DNA from: Mycobacterium sp. 852002-51057_SCH5723018
GTDB lineage: Bacteria > Actinomycetota > Actinomycetes > Mycobacteriales > Mycobacteriaceae
Direction: 5' to 3'
Assembly (NCBI RefSeq): GCF_001667035.1
Contig: NZ_LZIR01000111.1
Span: 1-64,000, forward strand
DNA length: 64,000 nucleotides
Below the pieces are notes generated by a model. That model was not told the DNA's origin, made no database searches, and worked only from the letters and a program-made list of their open reading frames with translations. Positions 51,775 to 58,204 of this stretch are shown piece by piece (positions within the stretch are counted from its first letter, which is position 1; each line of letters starts with the position of its first letter). Position numbers and translations under genes: made by a program.

Positions 51775-52032
51775 TCACTTACGGCCCCGAGGCGTGTCGG
51801 GCCGTGCTTTCGCGGTGCCCCGCTTAGGCGAGGGCTTCTCCGGCCGTGGCGTCACGTTCAGGACGCACGGTTGGTACTCGACGCCCCAGCCGACGCGACG
51901 GGCGCGGACAGCTCCCCGGCTAACGAGGTCATCCAGCTCGCGCATCGTCAGCCCCATCCGGCGGGCACACTCCTCCGCCTCGACCCACTCCGGGTGGGTG
52001 TATTCGAGGTCGTTCGGCCGGCGGTCATCCAT
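51775..52032 (-). CDS. Small HTH (MerR/excisionase-like) DNA-binding protein
   Basis: An 85-residue protein, MDDRRPNDLEYTHPEWVEAE then ECARRMGLTMRELDDLVSRG and AVRARRVGWGVEYQP: a single winged-helix of the MerR/HTH_17 type with a basic C-terminal tail. ATG 52032 overlaps the TGA of the acidic protein (TGATG). It could be the excisionase/directionality factor or a regulator of late genes. It is translationally coupled to the capsid cluster. Confidence 0.68.
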   Translation of the reverse strand: MDDRRPNDLEYTHPEWVEAEECARRMGLTMRELDDLVSRGAVRARRVGWGVEYQPCVLNVTPRPEKPSPKRGTAKARPDTPRGRK

Positions 52033-52190
52033 CACAGGTTCTCCGCGCTGCAGCGGACGCCTGAGCATCCGGCGATGACGTCATGGGCGAGCTGCAGCGC
52101 GGACACCGCGTCATCGTGGTCGCCGGATTCATCGCCGTCGAGGTCGTCGTCGTCATCGTCGATGTCGTCCAGGTCGTCGTCGTAGGCCAT
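52032..52190 (-). CDS. Asp-rich small protein downstream of the capsid gene
   Basis: A 52-residue protein beginning MAYDDDLDDIDDDDDDLDGD and ending with a neutral helix and CSGVRC. It starts 2 bp after the capsid stop and its stop overlaps the HTH gene start. The extreme acidity recalls DNA-mimic or head-decoration/scaffold peptides, but no family is recognised. Confidence 0.6.
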   Translation of the reverse strand: MAYDDDLDDIDDDDDDLDGDESGDHDDAVSALQLAHDVIAGCSGVRCSAENL

Positions 52191-52192
52191 GA

Positions 52193-53386
52193 TCAGCTGT
52201 GGAGGGTCGCTATCGCGAACGCTTTCGGCCTCAAAACGCCTATAACGCAACGCATTTCAGCGCGCATGATGAAAGCGTTTGTCTCGAACAACGATTCGCT
52301 CCAATAATTCAAAAGTAGCGACATTGATTCGCGCAAATAAAGGGTTACGGCGGTGCCGAAATCCCCAATAATCGCGGTGCCCTGCGGGATGCTTGGTGAA
52401 ATAACCCGTTTGATCTGATCGTCAGGTCCAAAGAAATTCGAGCTGTTCCCTACGACCGCGCTCGGATGATCGAAACCGCTTGTTAGCAAACCACCTTGCG
52501 CTCCCCAGCGGGTCAGGTCAACGGTCTCCGCATCTGCCGGATTCAAGACGATAGCGTCCGGAGTCTCACCAATGTTCTGCAATTCGGTGAAACTATGGCG
52601 GATTGTCGTCAAAATGTCGGTGTCAAAAGCGACTTGGGTGGTGCCGGCCGTATTCAAAATGCCGGTCATTTCCTCGTTCTGGCCATCCCCGGATACCACG
52701 GATTGCTCCAGTTTCGCGAGAACTCCTTGCGCCATTTCGCGGCTCAAAAATGGTTGGACCTGCTGAATGTCCATCAGATACCGGGCCGGAATCGGCTCGC
52801 TCAAATGCGCAATAACTCGCGCTCGTTCCTGGACGGGCGTCAAAGTGAAAGTGCTGGTTGGCTTTTGCGCCAAATCCGCAACCACCGCAGCGTTATTGAC
52901 GCGGGCCGTTTCCTGATAAAACTCTAGCGAATTTTGGTCGATCTGAACCCTGGAAATCAGCAGGTCCACGAGCCGGGAGGGCCATTTCATCAGGCTGACG
53001 AATGGCGGAACAAGCGATGGAACATCCAAGACGCCGCTGCTAATTGCGCGCTGCTGCTGGTTCCGGGCGATGAGCTGCGTCGCTACCCGCTTCGCCCAGC
53101 CGTCAGCTTCCATGCGGGCCGACCGCTCGCCGCCGCCGCCCGCCTTGATCGCCTGGACGAAGGGGTTGTCGCCGCCCGCACGACGGATCTCCGCCCTCTG
53201 CTCGGCAATCCGGGCGTCGAGAGCGCGGATCGTGTCCTTGCTGGTCTTGTACATCGCGCCCAACGTGCCGGTCGGGTCGTCCCGCCACCGCTTGTAGCCC
53301 AGCGAGCGGGCCTCTTCGAGGCAGGCTTGGGCACGTGCCTCTTCGCCGTCCCTCAGCGTGAGCAGCTTGTTCAACAGGTCTTGCAC
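52193..53386 (-). CDS. HK97-family phage major capsid protein
   Basis: A 397-residue capsid protein from the GTG at 53386 (GAAGGA seven bases upstream); a GTG at 53449 would add 21 residues with no good site. The N-terminal delta-like coiled coil (TLRDGEEARAQACLEEARSL ... RALDARIAEQRAEIRRAG) would be the scaffold. The HK97 core follows: VQIDQNSLEFYQETARVNN, PVQERARVIAHLSEPIPARY, NTAGTTQVAFDTD, PDAIVLNPADAETVDLTRWG and the end FIMRAEMRCVIGVLRPKAFA. The C-terminal half is visibly AT-richer than its surroundings. No prohead protease gene stands next to it. Confidence 0.9.
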   Translation of the reverse strand: MQDLLNKLLTLRDGEEARAQACLEEARSLGYKRWRDDPTGTLGAMYKTSKDTIRALDARIAEQRAEIRRAGGDNPFVQAIKAGGGGERSARMEADGWAKRVATQLIARNQQQRAISSGVLDVPSLVPPFVSLMKWPSRLVDLLISRVQIDQNSLEFYQETARVNNAAVVADLAQKPTSTFTLTPVQERARVIAHLSEPIPARYLMDIQQVQPFLSREMAQGVLAKLEQSVVSGDGQNEEMTGILNTAGTTQVAFDTDILTTIRHSFTELQNIGETPDAIVLNPADAETVDLTRWGAQGGLLTSGFDHPSAVVGNSSNFFGPDDQIKRVISPSIPQGTAIIGDFGTAVTLYLRESMSLLLNYWSESLFETNAFIMRAEMRCVIGVLRPKAFAIATLHS

Positions 53387-53468
53387 GATGGGGTCCTTCG
53401 TCCGGGGGTGCGCGCAACGCAACACGTTGCCACGCAACGCAATTAGCACATGTCTTTGAATGAGTGAC

Positions 53469-53518
53469 CCGCCATCGCGGCCCCGGCCACACGAAGTCGA
53501 TCCGCCATCGCGGCCCCG
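53469..53518. repeat. Pair of 17-bp direct repeats upstream of the capsid gene
   Basis: CCGCCATCGCGGCCCCG occurs at 53469-53485 and again at 53502-53518 (33-bp period), inside the gap of about 290 bp between the capsid start and the coupled early genes. Each contains a small dyad, CCGC/GCGG. It may be an operator or an origin-type iteron pair. A short leftward frame crosses them (AAMADRLRVAGAAMAGHSF) but is probably not a gene. Confidence 0.55.
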
Positions 53519-53672
53519 ATCAACCTCTTAGAGCTACGTCCGAGCCGGGCGCATCGCCCAGGTGGTTCCCGCAAGCTCTGGCCGTCACGATACGACGGGG
53601 CACCGACAACCGGCAAGGGCGCCACGCCGGAAATCCTTGCCCGGAATCCCTTGCGTTGACGTCACTTTGGCG

Positions 53673-53999
53673 TCATACTCCTGGATTGGCCCTGGCCAGA
53701 AGCAAATCCACGAGGGTCTCGCCGAACTCCTCGACCCACACCGCCAGGTACTCCGAGCCCGCGTCGTGAACTCCGGCCAGCAGCTGGCCGATGAGCACCA
53801 GGGCCTCGGTGGGCAGCGAATCGGGGGCCGGCCAGTCGGTTACTTGCCCGCCGTCGATCCGGCGCCGTGCCTCGTCCACACAGCAGCGCCACGCCCGGTT
53901 GCCCCAGTCGGAGACGGCCGGGTGATCCATCCTGGCAAAAGGCTCGCACCAGCTCGTGAGGCCGGCCACGTCCTCGTCGGTAAGCAGTTGCAGGTTCAC
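53673..53999 (-). CDS. Hypothetical protein of the element
   Basis: A 108-residue acidic protein, MNLQLLTDEDVAGLTSWCEP to ETLVDLLLARANPGV, with no recognised domain. ATG 53999 overlaps the stop of the next upstream gene (ATGA). It ends the tightly coupled early operon; about 290 bp separates it from the capsid start. Confidence 0.65.
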   Translation of the reverse strand: MNLQLLTDEDVAGLTSWCEPFARMDHPAVSDWGNRAWRCCVDEARRRIDGGQVTDWPAPDSLPTEALVLIGQLLAGVHDAGSEYLAVWVEEFGETLVDLLLARANPGV

Positions 54000-54235
54000 T
54001 CGTTTCCTCTGTTCGCGGCGATCCGCCGGTCGAGGTCAGCTATGACCACGTTCAGGTCGTTGATCCGGGCTGTGTACGCGGCGTACGCGCGTGCGAGCGG
54101 CTCGGGGAGGGAATCCTCCGGCCGAAGCCCGGTTGCCTCGGCAGCGTCCAGCAGAGCCCCACGAAGGCGCATCAACGTCACGCGTTCGGTGTAGGCGGCG
54201 TCCCGGCGCCGCCGCAGCTCGCCGTCATCGGTCAT
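53996..54235 (-). CDS. Small helical protein of the element
   Basis: A 79-residue protein, MTDDGELRRRRDAAYTERVT ... INDLNVVIADLDRRIAANRG, predicted to be two long helices (coiled-coil hairpin). ATG 54235 with GAGAGGGG upstream is preferred over an ATG six codons earlier. It overlaps the neighbouring genes on both sides by 4-11 bp. Function unknown. Confidence 0.62.
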   Translation of the reverse strand: MTDDGELRRRRDAAYTERVTLMRLRGALLDAAEATGLRPEDSLPEPLARAYAAYTARINDLNVVIADLDRRIAANRGNE

Positions 54236-54407
54236 CGGTCGTTCCCCTCTCACGTCGTTTCCGTTCGCGTTCGCGGTTCAGGGCCGCCGACGCGGTGGTC
54301 TCGCCCCGCAGGACGGCCTGGATCGTGTCGTGGTCGCCCTCGGCGATCAGGTTGCCGAGGGCGCGTCGCTCAGTCGCTCTCTGGGCCTTGGCTTTCGATT
54401 TCCGCAC
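54225..54407 (-). CDS. Small basic protein of the element
   Basis: A 60-residue protein, MRKSKAKAQRATERRALGNL ... LNRERERKRRERGTTDDR, strongly basic at both ends. It overlaps the preceding gene by 38 bp and the next by 11 bp. A nucleic-acid contact role is plausible from charge; no family is recognised. Confidence 0.55.
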   Translation of the reverse strand: MRKSKAKAQRATERRALGNLIAEGDHDTIQAVLRGETTASAALNRERERKRRERGTTDDR

Positions 54408-54696
54408 GGGTCTCCTTTCGTTGACGTGGTTTCGGTACGCGGCGGCAGCGCACCCGGCCGCGCTGGTCGGTGAACACCAAGCCGTGAGACCCGGTGCAAA
54501 ATCCGGCCGGGTCGCAGGGGGCTAGGGCGGACGCGGCCAGAGCCTCGGCCACGCTTGCAAATTGCGTCAGTTCGGCGATCGGGCTTGGTGTGACGTCGCC
54601 CCGGCCGCTGAACCCGAGCCGCCAACAAATCAAGGTGGCGGCGGTCGGCTCCGGCGGGGGCCCCAGCCTTTTCCGATCCCATGTCCGCCCGCTCAC
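54370..54696 (-). CDS. Hypothetical protein of the element, GTG start
   Basis: A 108-residue protein from the GTG at 54696, which overlaps the zinc-ribbon gene stop as GTGA. It reads MSGRTWDRKRLGPPPEPTAA, then LTQFASVAEALAASALAPCD and GLVFTDQRGRVRCRRVPKPR. An earlier ATG in this frame lies inside the zinc-ribbon gene and is less likely. Function unknown. Confidence 0.58.
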   Translation of the reverse strand: MSGRTWDRKRLGPPPEPTAATLICWRLGFSGRGDVTPSPIAELTQFASVAEALAASALAPCDPAGFCTGSHGLVFTDQRGRVRCRRVPKPRQRKETRAEIESQGPESD

Positions 54697-54986
54697 GATG
54701 CCCCGCCGGACTTCGGTTGTGTGGTGCACCAAGCGCATCGGTGCGTGCCGGCCACGGCCGCGAACCGTTTGCAGCGGCGGCACAGGCCGCGAGGACAGTC
54801 CGGCCGGTGGCCCTGCGTTGCGCGGTGCCACCCGCATTCCGGGCAACGGCCCCGACCGCGAGGAGGGACGAATCCCGCCGTCAGTTCCGTTTGTCCGTCC
54901 ACCCCCGGCCCTCTTAAAAGGGCCGGGGGTGGACGGACATGTTCACCCGGAAAGTGGACAGGGGTGGACAGACTGGACATGCTCAT
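54693..54986 (-). CDS. Zinc-ribbon-like small protein of the element
   Basis: A 97-residue protein with a cysteine-rich C-terminal half: CPECGWHRATQGHRPDCPRG, then LCRRCKRFAAVAGTHRCAWC. The CxxC pairs and His residues suggest one or two zinc ribbons. The first 40 residues are Pro/Gly-rich. ATG 54986 overlaps the ATPase stop (ATGA). A DNA-binding or replication-accessory role is likely in this context. Confidence 0.65.
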   Translation of the reverse strand: MSMSSLSTPVHFPGEHVRPPPALLRGPGVDGQTELTAGFVPPRGRGRCPECGWHRATQGHRPDCPRGLCRRCKRFAAVAGTHRCAWCTTQPKSGGAS

Positions 54987-56107
54987 TCGCCAATTCGCTT
55001 GAAGTGCGGTCGTTTGTCGGTGCCTACGTTGACCAGATCGCCGGATTTCAGCAGGTCATCCAGGGCTCGGTGGAACGTTGCGTTCGGCATCTCGGCCGCA
55101 TTACGAAGCTCGGCCTTCGATGCTCCGGTGACGGAGAAGCAGTGAACAAAGGTGGACAAAAGCCTGTCCGCCCGATCCGGTTTGTCCACCCCCCGGTGGA
55201 CAGAAATTACGGCACTACCGGTACCGGGCATCGGGTCGATTTCTAGCTCGTGCCGGTCGTTTTCGGGGCCGTCTCGGCGCTTCTCGCGGTCTAGGACGAT
55301 GACCCCGCCGTCCCGTTCCGTGAGGTACACGGTGTCCACCGCGCCCTCGAACGCCGACGAGCCCCGGAGGGTCTTGCCGTCCTTGCCGGTGTGATGCAGG
55401 CCCAGCACGACGCCACGGCTGGCCGGAGTCCGGGCCAGGAGCCAGGTCATCGCATCCACGACGATCCCCACGTCCCTCGCGGAGTTCTCGTCGGCCCCGA
55501 CCATGCAGCGGGCCAGCGTGTCGAGGATGACGAGCCCGTAGCCGCCCCATTCGATAAGTGCCGCAAGGTTGCCCACGTCGAGAGGCCGGGTCAGGTTGAC
55601 CGGGTGCGGAAGGATATGCAGGCTGTCGTCCGGGATCGAGGTTTGCCACGCGGTTTCCCAGGCCCGGATGCGGCCCTTGAAGCTGTACGCGCCCTCGCCG
55701 GCCACGTACAGGGCACGGCGCTGCTGCACGGGTCGGCCCTGCCATTTCCGGCCGGTCGCTACCGACGCGGCCCAATCCAGCGCGATGAAAGTCTTAGCGG
55801 TACTCCACTTTCCGTACAGCAGCGCCGTTGTGCCCTGGTCGAGCACGTTGTCGATGAGGGGCTCCGGATCAGGCAGCTTCAGCAGGTCCGATCGGGTGAG
55901 GAGCTTCTCCGCGTATACCGGCTTGCCGTCGTCATCTTCCGGTGGCTCCGACTGTTCCGGCTCCTCGAACGGGCGCTGCGTCGGGATTTCGTCCTCGGCC
56001 CCGTTGGTGCCGAACCGGTCCGTGCCGATGCCTCGTTTCGTCCGCTTCTCCGCCGCCTGAGCTGCGATTTCCTCAATACGGGCCTTGGACAGGCCGTCTT
56101 TGCTCAC
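54983..56107 (-). CDS. RepA-like AAA/RecA-fold ATPase with C-terminal winged helix
   Basis: A 374-residue protein. After a charged N-terminus (residues 1-65) comes a RecA-fold ATPase with a degenerate P-loop, TALLYGKWSTAKTFIALDWA (residues 94-113), Walker B GLVILDTLARC (191-201), LGLHHTGKDGKTLRGSSAF (235-253) and a C-terminal winged helix (about 325-370). This is the RepA/AAA_25 replicative-helicase-type layout common in satellites and plasmids. It is expected to drive element replication. It overlaps both neighbours by four bases. Confidence 0.85.
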   Translation of the reverse strand: MSKDGLSKARIEEIAAQAAEKRTKRGIGTDRFGTNGAEDEIPTQRPFEEPEQSEPPEDDDGKPVYAEKLLTRSDLLKLPDPEPLIDNVLDQGTTALLYGKWSTAKTFIALDWAASVATGRKWQGRPVQQRRALYVAGEGAYSFKGRIRAWETAWQTSIPDDSLHILPHPVNLTRPLDVGNLAALIEWGGYGLVILDTLARCMVGADENSARDVGIVVDAMTWLLARTPASRGVVLGLHHTGKDGKTLRGSSAFEGAVDTVYLTERDGGVIVLDREKRRDGPENDRHELEIDPMPGTGSAVISVHRGVDKPDRADRLLSTFVHCFSVTGASKAELRNAAEMPNATFHRALDDLLKSGDLVNVGTDKRPHFKRIGE

Positions 56108-56397
56108 TCGGTATCTCCTCGCTGCCGCAGGAGCTCCAACGCGAGTGCGGGGAATCCGTGGCGGGCGAGCCGATCACACGTCTCCGCGCTGATGTGGCGG
56201 CGGGCCAGGTCCCGCCACGCTTCTAGCCGAATCGCCGGGTCCGGATCGGAGAGGCTAAGCCGCCCTCGGGGTTCCGGCGTGAGAGGATCAGCGGATAACT
56301 CAATAGCCCGATAAGGACTTGGTTCGTCCAAAGTGCCGGGAGGGCCCGCCAGAGGAGAAGTGCCGCTCCGTTTGATGGCGGGCCCTTGGCATGTCAC
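56104..56397 (-). CDS. Hypothetical protein between integrase and ATPase genes
   Basis: A 97-residue protein; the C-terminal half PAIRLEAWRDLARRHISAET ... LARHGFPALALELLRQRGD is helical and the N-terminus is Pro/Ser-rich. Four-base overlaps at both ends (ATGA) tie it to its neighbours. No function recognised; it could be an adaptor of the ATPase. Confidence 0.62.
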   Translation of the reverse strand: MTCQGPAIKRSGTSPLAGPPGTLDEPSPYRAIELSADPLTPEPRGRLSLSDPDPAIRLEAWRDLARRHISAETCDRLARHGFPALALELLRQRGDTE

Positions 56398-56738
56398 GAG
56401 GCTCCCGTCTTGCGGGCCTGCTGCTGGGCTGCTTCGCGGGCGGCTTTCCGGGCCTGCCGGACCTGGGCTGACTTCCAGGCCATCCGTTGGTAGTGGGCTT
56501 TCTTGGCGTTCTGCGCGGCCTTGCGGCGGTCCGAGTCGGACATCTCCCCGGCCGGGTCAACCTGCTGCTCCCAGTAAGAATCAGAGGGCGGTGATGCGGC
56601 TCGGCCGGGGGCGGTCCGGGCCGAACGGTCCTTCGTGCGGGCCCAGCTGGTGTGTCCTCCGAGCGATCCGGTGAGTCGGGCCTGAGCCGGGGTAAGGGTG
56701 CTTCTGGGTGGTTTCTTTTCGGGCGTGCCGGTGGACAC
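56394..56738 (-). CDS. Basic Ala/Lys-rich protein, first gene of the early operon
   Basis: A 114-residue protein from the GTG at 56738 (GGGAGA seven bases upstream); an ATG at 56771 is an alternative. It contains LTPAQARLTGSLGGHTSWAR and a basic helical end, KKAHYQRMAWKSAQVRQARK. The high basic charge suggests nucleic-acid binding. It opens the coupled chain of genes running to 53673. Confidence 0.62.
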   Translation of the reverse strand: MSTGTPEKKPPRSTLTPAQARLTGSLGGHTSWARTKDRSARTAPGRAASPPSDSYWEQQVDPAGEMSDSDRRKAAQNAKKAHYQRMAWKSAQVRQARKAAREAAQQQARKTGAS

Positions 56739-56899
56739 GGTGGGTTCTCCCTTGGGATCTGGGTGAACCACCGTCCGGGTAGGACCGGACTCCGGCCTGC
56801 GTAAAGCCCACAGTGCTCGGGGGCCAGGCCGTAGCGGGTGCCGGGGCGGGATGAACGGCTAACGGAGAGGGCCGTCCCGCCGGGAATCGGCGCTACGGC

Positions 56900-56927
56900 G
56901 TATACAGTAACGCCCGCAGCGGTATAC
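56900..56927. promoter_or_regulatory. Pair of GTATAC sites between integrase and early operon
   Basis: GTATAC occurs at 56900-56905 and 56922-56927, start-to-start spacing 22 bp (about two helical turns), in the 185-bp gap between the integrase stop and the early operon. The arrangement is that of a paired operator or an integrase/excisionase arm site, and it may overlap the early promoter. Confidence 0.45.
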
Positions 56928-56955
56928 GGCCCGGAAGGAAACGCTCCCCGGCGGG

Positions 56956-57879
56956 TCAGATCTCGCCGAGGTTGAGGCGGCGGGACTCCGCTGCGGCCCT
57001 CTCCGCTGCACTTGCGTTGGTGTACCTCGCGATCATGGCGTGGCTCGTCCAGCCGGCCACGGCCATCAGCCCTTGCTCGGAGCCCTCAGCGGCGAGCCAG
57101 CGGCAGGCGAACGTCCTGCGCAATTTGTGGAGGTGAAAGTCCTTGATGCCAGCCAACTCGGCCCGGTACTGCACACAAAACCGCACGCCGTCGTAGCCCA
57201 GGGTCCGGCCTCGGTCCCCCAGCCATAGGTCGTCACGCTCGTGGAGGGGATGTGTGCGGCGTGCACGAAGGTACCGGCTGAGGGCTCGGGCCGTGTGCGG
57301 ACCGAACGGCGCGATCCGGCCTTTCGCGCCCTTCCCGCACCGGACGAGCGCGAAGCTCTGCTCCGGCTCCAAGTTGAGGTCCCTGAGCTTGAGGGCACAG
57401 ACTTCCGCCCGCCGCAGCCCCGTCTCCAGCATCAGTCGGATGAGGGCTTCGTCGCGGCGGTCCCGGAACTCCGGCCCCGAGCAGACGGCGATGAGCCGCT
57501 TCGCCTCCGCGTCCGAGAGGGCTTCCAAGACCTTCCGGGGCAGCTTCGGCAGCCGGAGCCCGTAGAGCAAATCGGAGTCGATCTCACCCTCCTCCGCGAG
57601 CCAGGCAGAGAACCGGCGGACGGCCAGCTGCCGGGCTGCTGCTGAGGAGGCCTGTGCCCCACCCTCCAGCAGGTCGGCGACCCATGCCCGGACGAGTTGC
57701 CGGTCTAGGGCCGGTTCCTGCCCGTTGTCCTCGCACCAGCGAACGAACACCCGTACACCCGTCACGTAGTTGTGCAGCGTCGACTTCGACTTGTTCTCGC
57801 ACTTCATCGCGATCTCCCACTCACCGAGCAGGGAGGCGAAGTCGAGGCGCGGAGTGAGTCTGGCAACGGTGGCGGTCAT
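56956..57879 (-). CDS. Tyrosine recombinase (integrase)
   Basis: A 307-residue phage-type integrase. An N-terminal SAM-like core-binding domain (about residues 12-95) precedes the catalytic domain with Arg156 (ETGLRRAEV), Lys183/186 (CGKGAKGR), His251-x-x-Arg254 (HLHKLRRTFA), Trp277 in the His/Trp position (AGWTSHAM) and nucleophile Tyr286 (IARYTNAS). The catalytic set is complete, so it is probably active. It lies at the right end of the element, 142 bp from the candidate attR, the usual position for an integrase. Confidence 0.93.
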   Translation of the reverse strand: MTATVARLTPRLDFASLLGEWEIAMKCENKSKSTLHNYVTGVRVFVRWCEDNGQEPALDRQLVRAWVADLLEGGAQASSAAARQLAVRRFSAWLAEEGEIDSDLLYGLRLPKLPRKVLEALSDAEAKRLIAVCSGPEFRDRRDEALIRLMLETGLRRAEVCALKLRDLNLEPEQSFALVRCGKGAKGRIAPFGPHTARALSRYLRARRTHPLHERDDLWLGDRGRTLGYDGVRFCVQYRAELAGIKDFHLHKLRRTFACRWLAAEGSEQGLMAVAGWTSHAMIARYTNASAAERAAAESRRLNLGEI

Positions 57880-58204
57880 TGCGGTCGGGGTCCTTCCGGG
57901 AGTTGCTCCCGGCCGGTCGGCCGGGCAAAAAATATCCTAGAGTGGTGCGGCGTAGGTCCCCATTTTGAAACGCTTTGGCCTCGTTTCCGCTGGTCACAGG
58001 TGTTAGCTATCCACAGGTCTATACCCAACTTTTGCCTTCGGCTGGTAACAGATAACCGGTGGCTCGCATCTCGCCGATGCAAGTGCCACCATTCGGTGGG
58101 GCCGTTGCAGGCCCGGCAAACGGGCTCGCCTCGGCGACGACCTTGCTTCCCGCGGAGGCAACGCCGTCTGGACGATCGGGCCGATCGGATCTAATGGGCA
58201 GGAC
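57880..58204. other. Integrase leader, candidate attachment region and native promoter remnant
   Basis: This 325-bp gene-free stretch holds a perfect hairpin CCCGGCC-GGTC-GGCCGGG (57908-57925) in the integrase leader. Two CACAGGT motifs follow (from 57995 and 58012), then the candidate attR (58021). The last 165 bp presumably belong to the host, upstream of Rv0209. The hairpin is followed by A residues in the rightward sense, so it is not a terminator for either flank. Confidence 0.6.
58021..58038 (+). other. Candidate attR site of the integrated element
   Basis: ATACCCAACTTTTGCCTT matches the left site at 48521-48538 with two substitutions. It lies just outside the integrase gene. In the empty chromosome the two half-sites would join to leave trmB and the Rv0209 homologue about 220 bp apart, a normal divergent intergenic distance. 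Confidence 0.55.

Larger units (their letters stand above)
48521..58038. mobile_element. Integrated capsid-encoding phage-satellite-like element (about 9.5 kb)
   Basis: It interrupts the otherwise conserved trmB-Rv0209 interval. Contents from the right end leftward: tyrosine integrase, small coupled genes, RepA-like ATPase, zinc-ribbon protein, small helical proteins, HK97 major capsid protein, an acidic peptide, an HTH protein, a terminase-small-like protein, a three-gene rightward cassette including an ANTAR protein, and a small membrane protein. No portal, large terminase, prohead protease, tail, lysin or holin gene is visible. This composition fits a phage satellite such as phiRv1/phiRv2 or capsid-forming PICIs better than a full prophage. 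A decayed prophage is the alternative. Confidence 0.8.

Noticed and set aside
53443..53625. 60-codon leftward frame crossing the 17-bp repeats
   Set aside because: The repeated AAMA residues come from the DNA repeat itself, and the frame has no upstream Shine-Dalgarno or neighbour overlap.
57908..57925. GC-rich hairpin before the integrase as a terminator
   Set aside because: The run after it on the plus strand is A, not T, and on the minus strand no T run follows the stem; it is more likely a leader structure.
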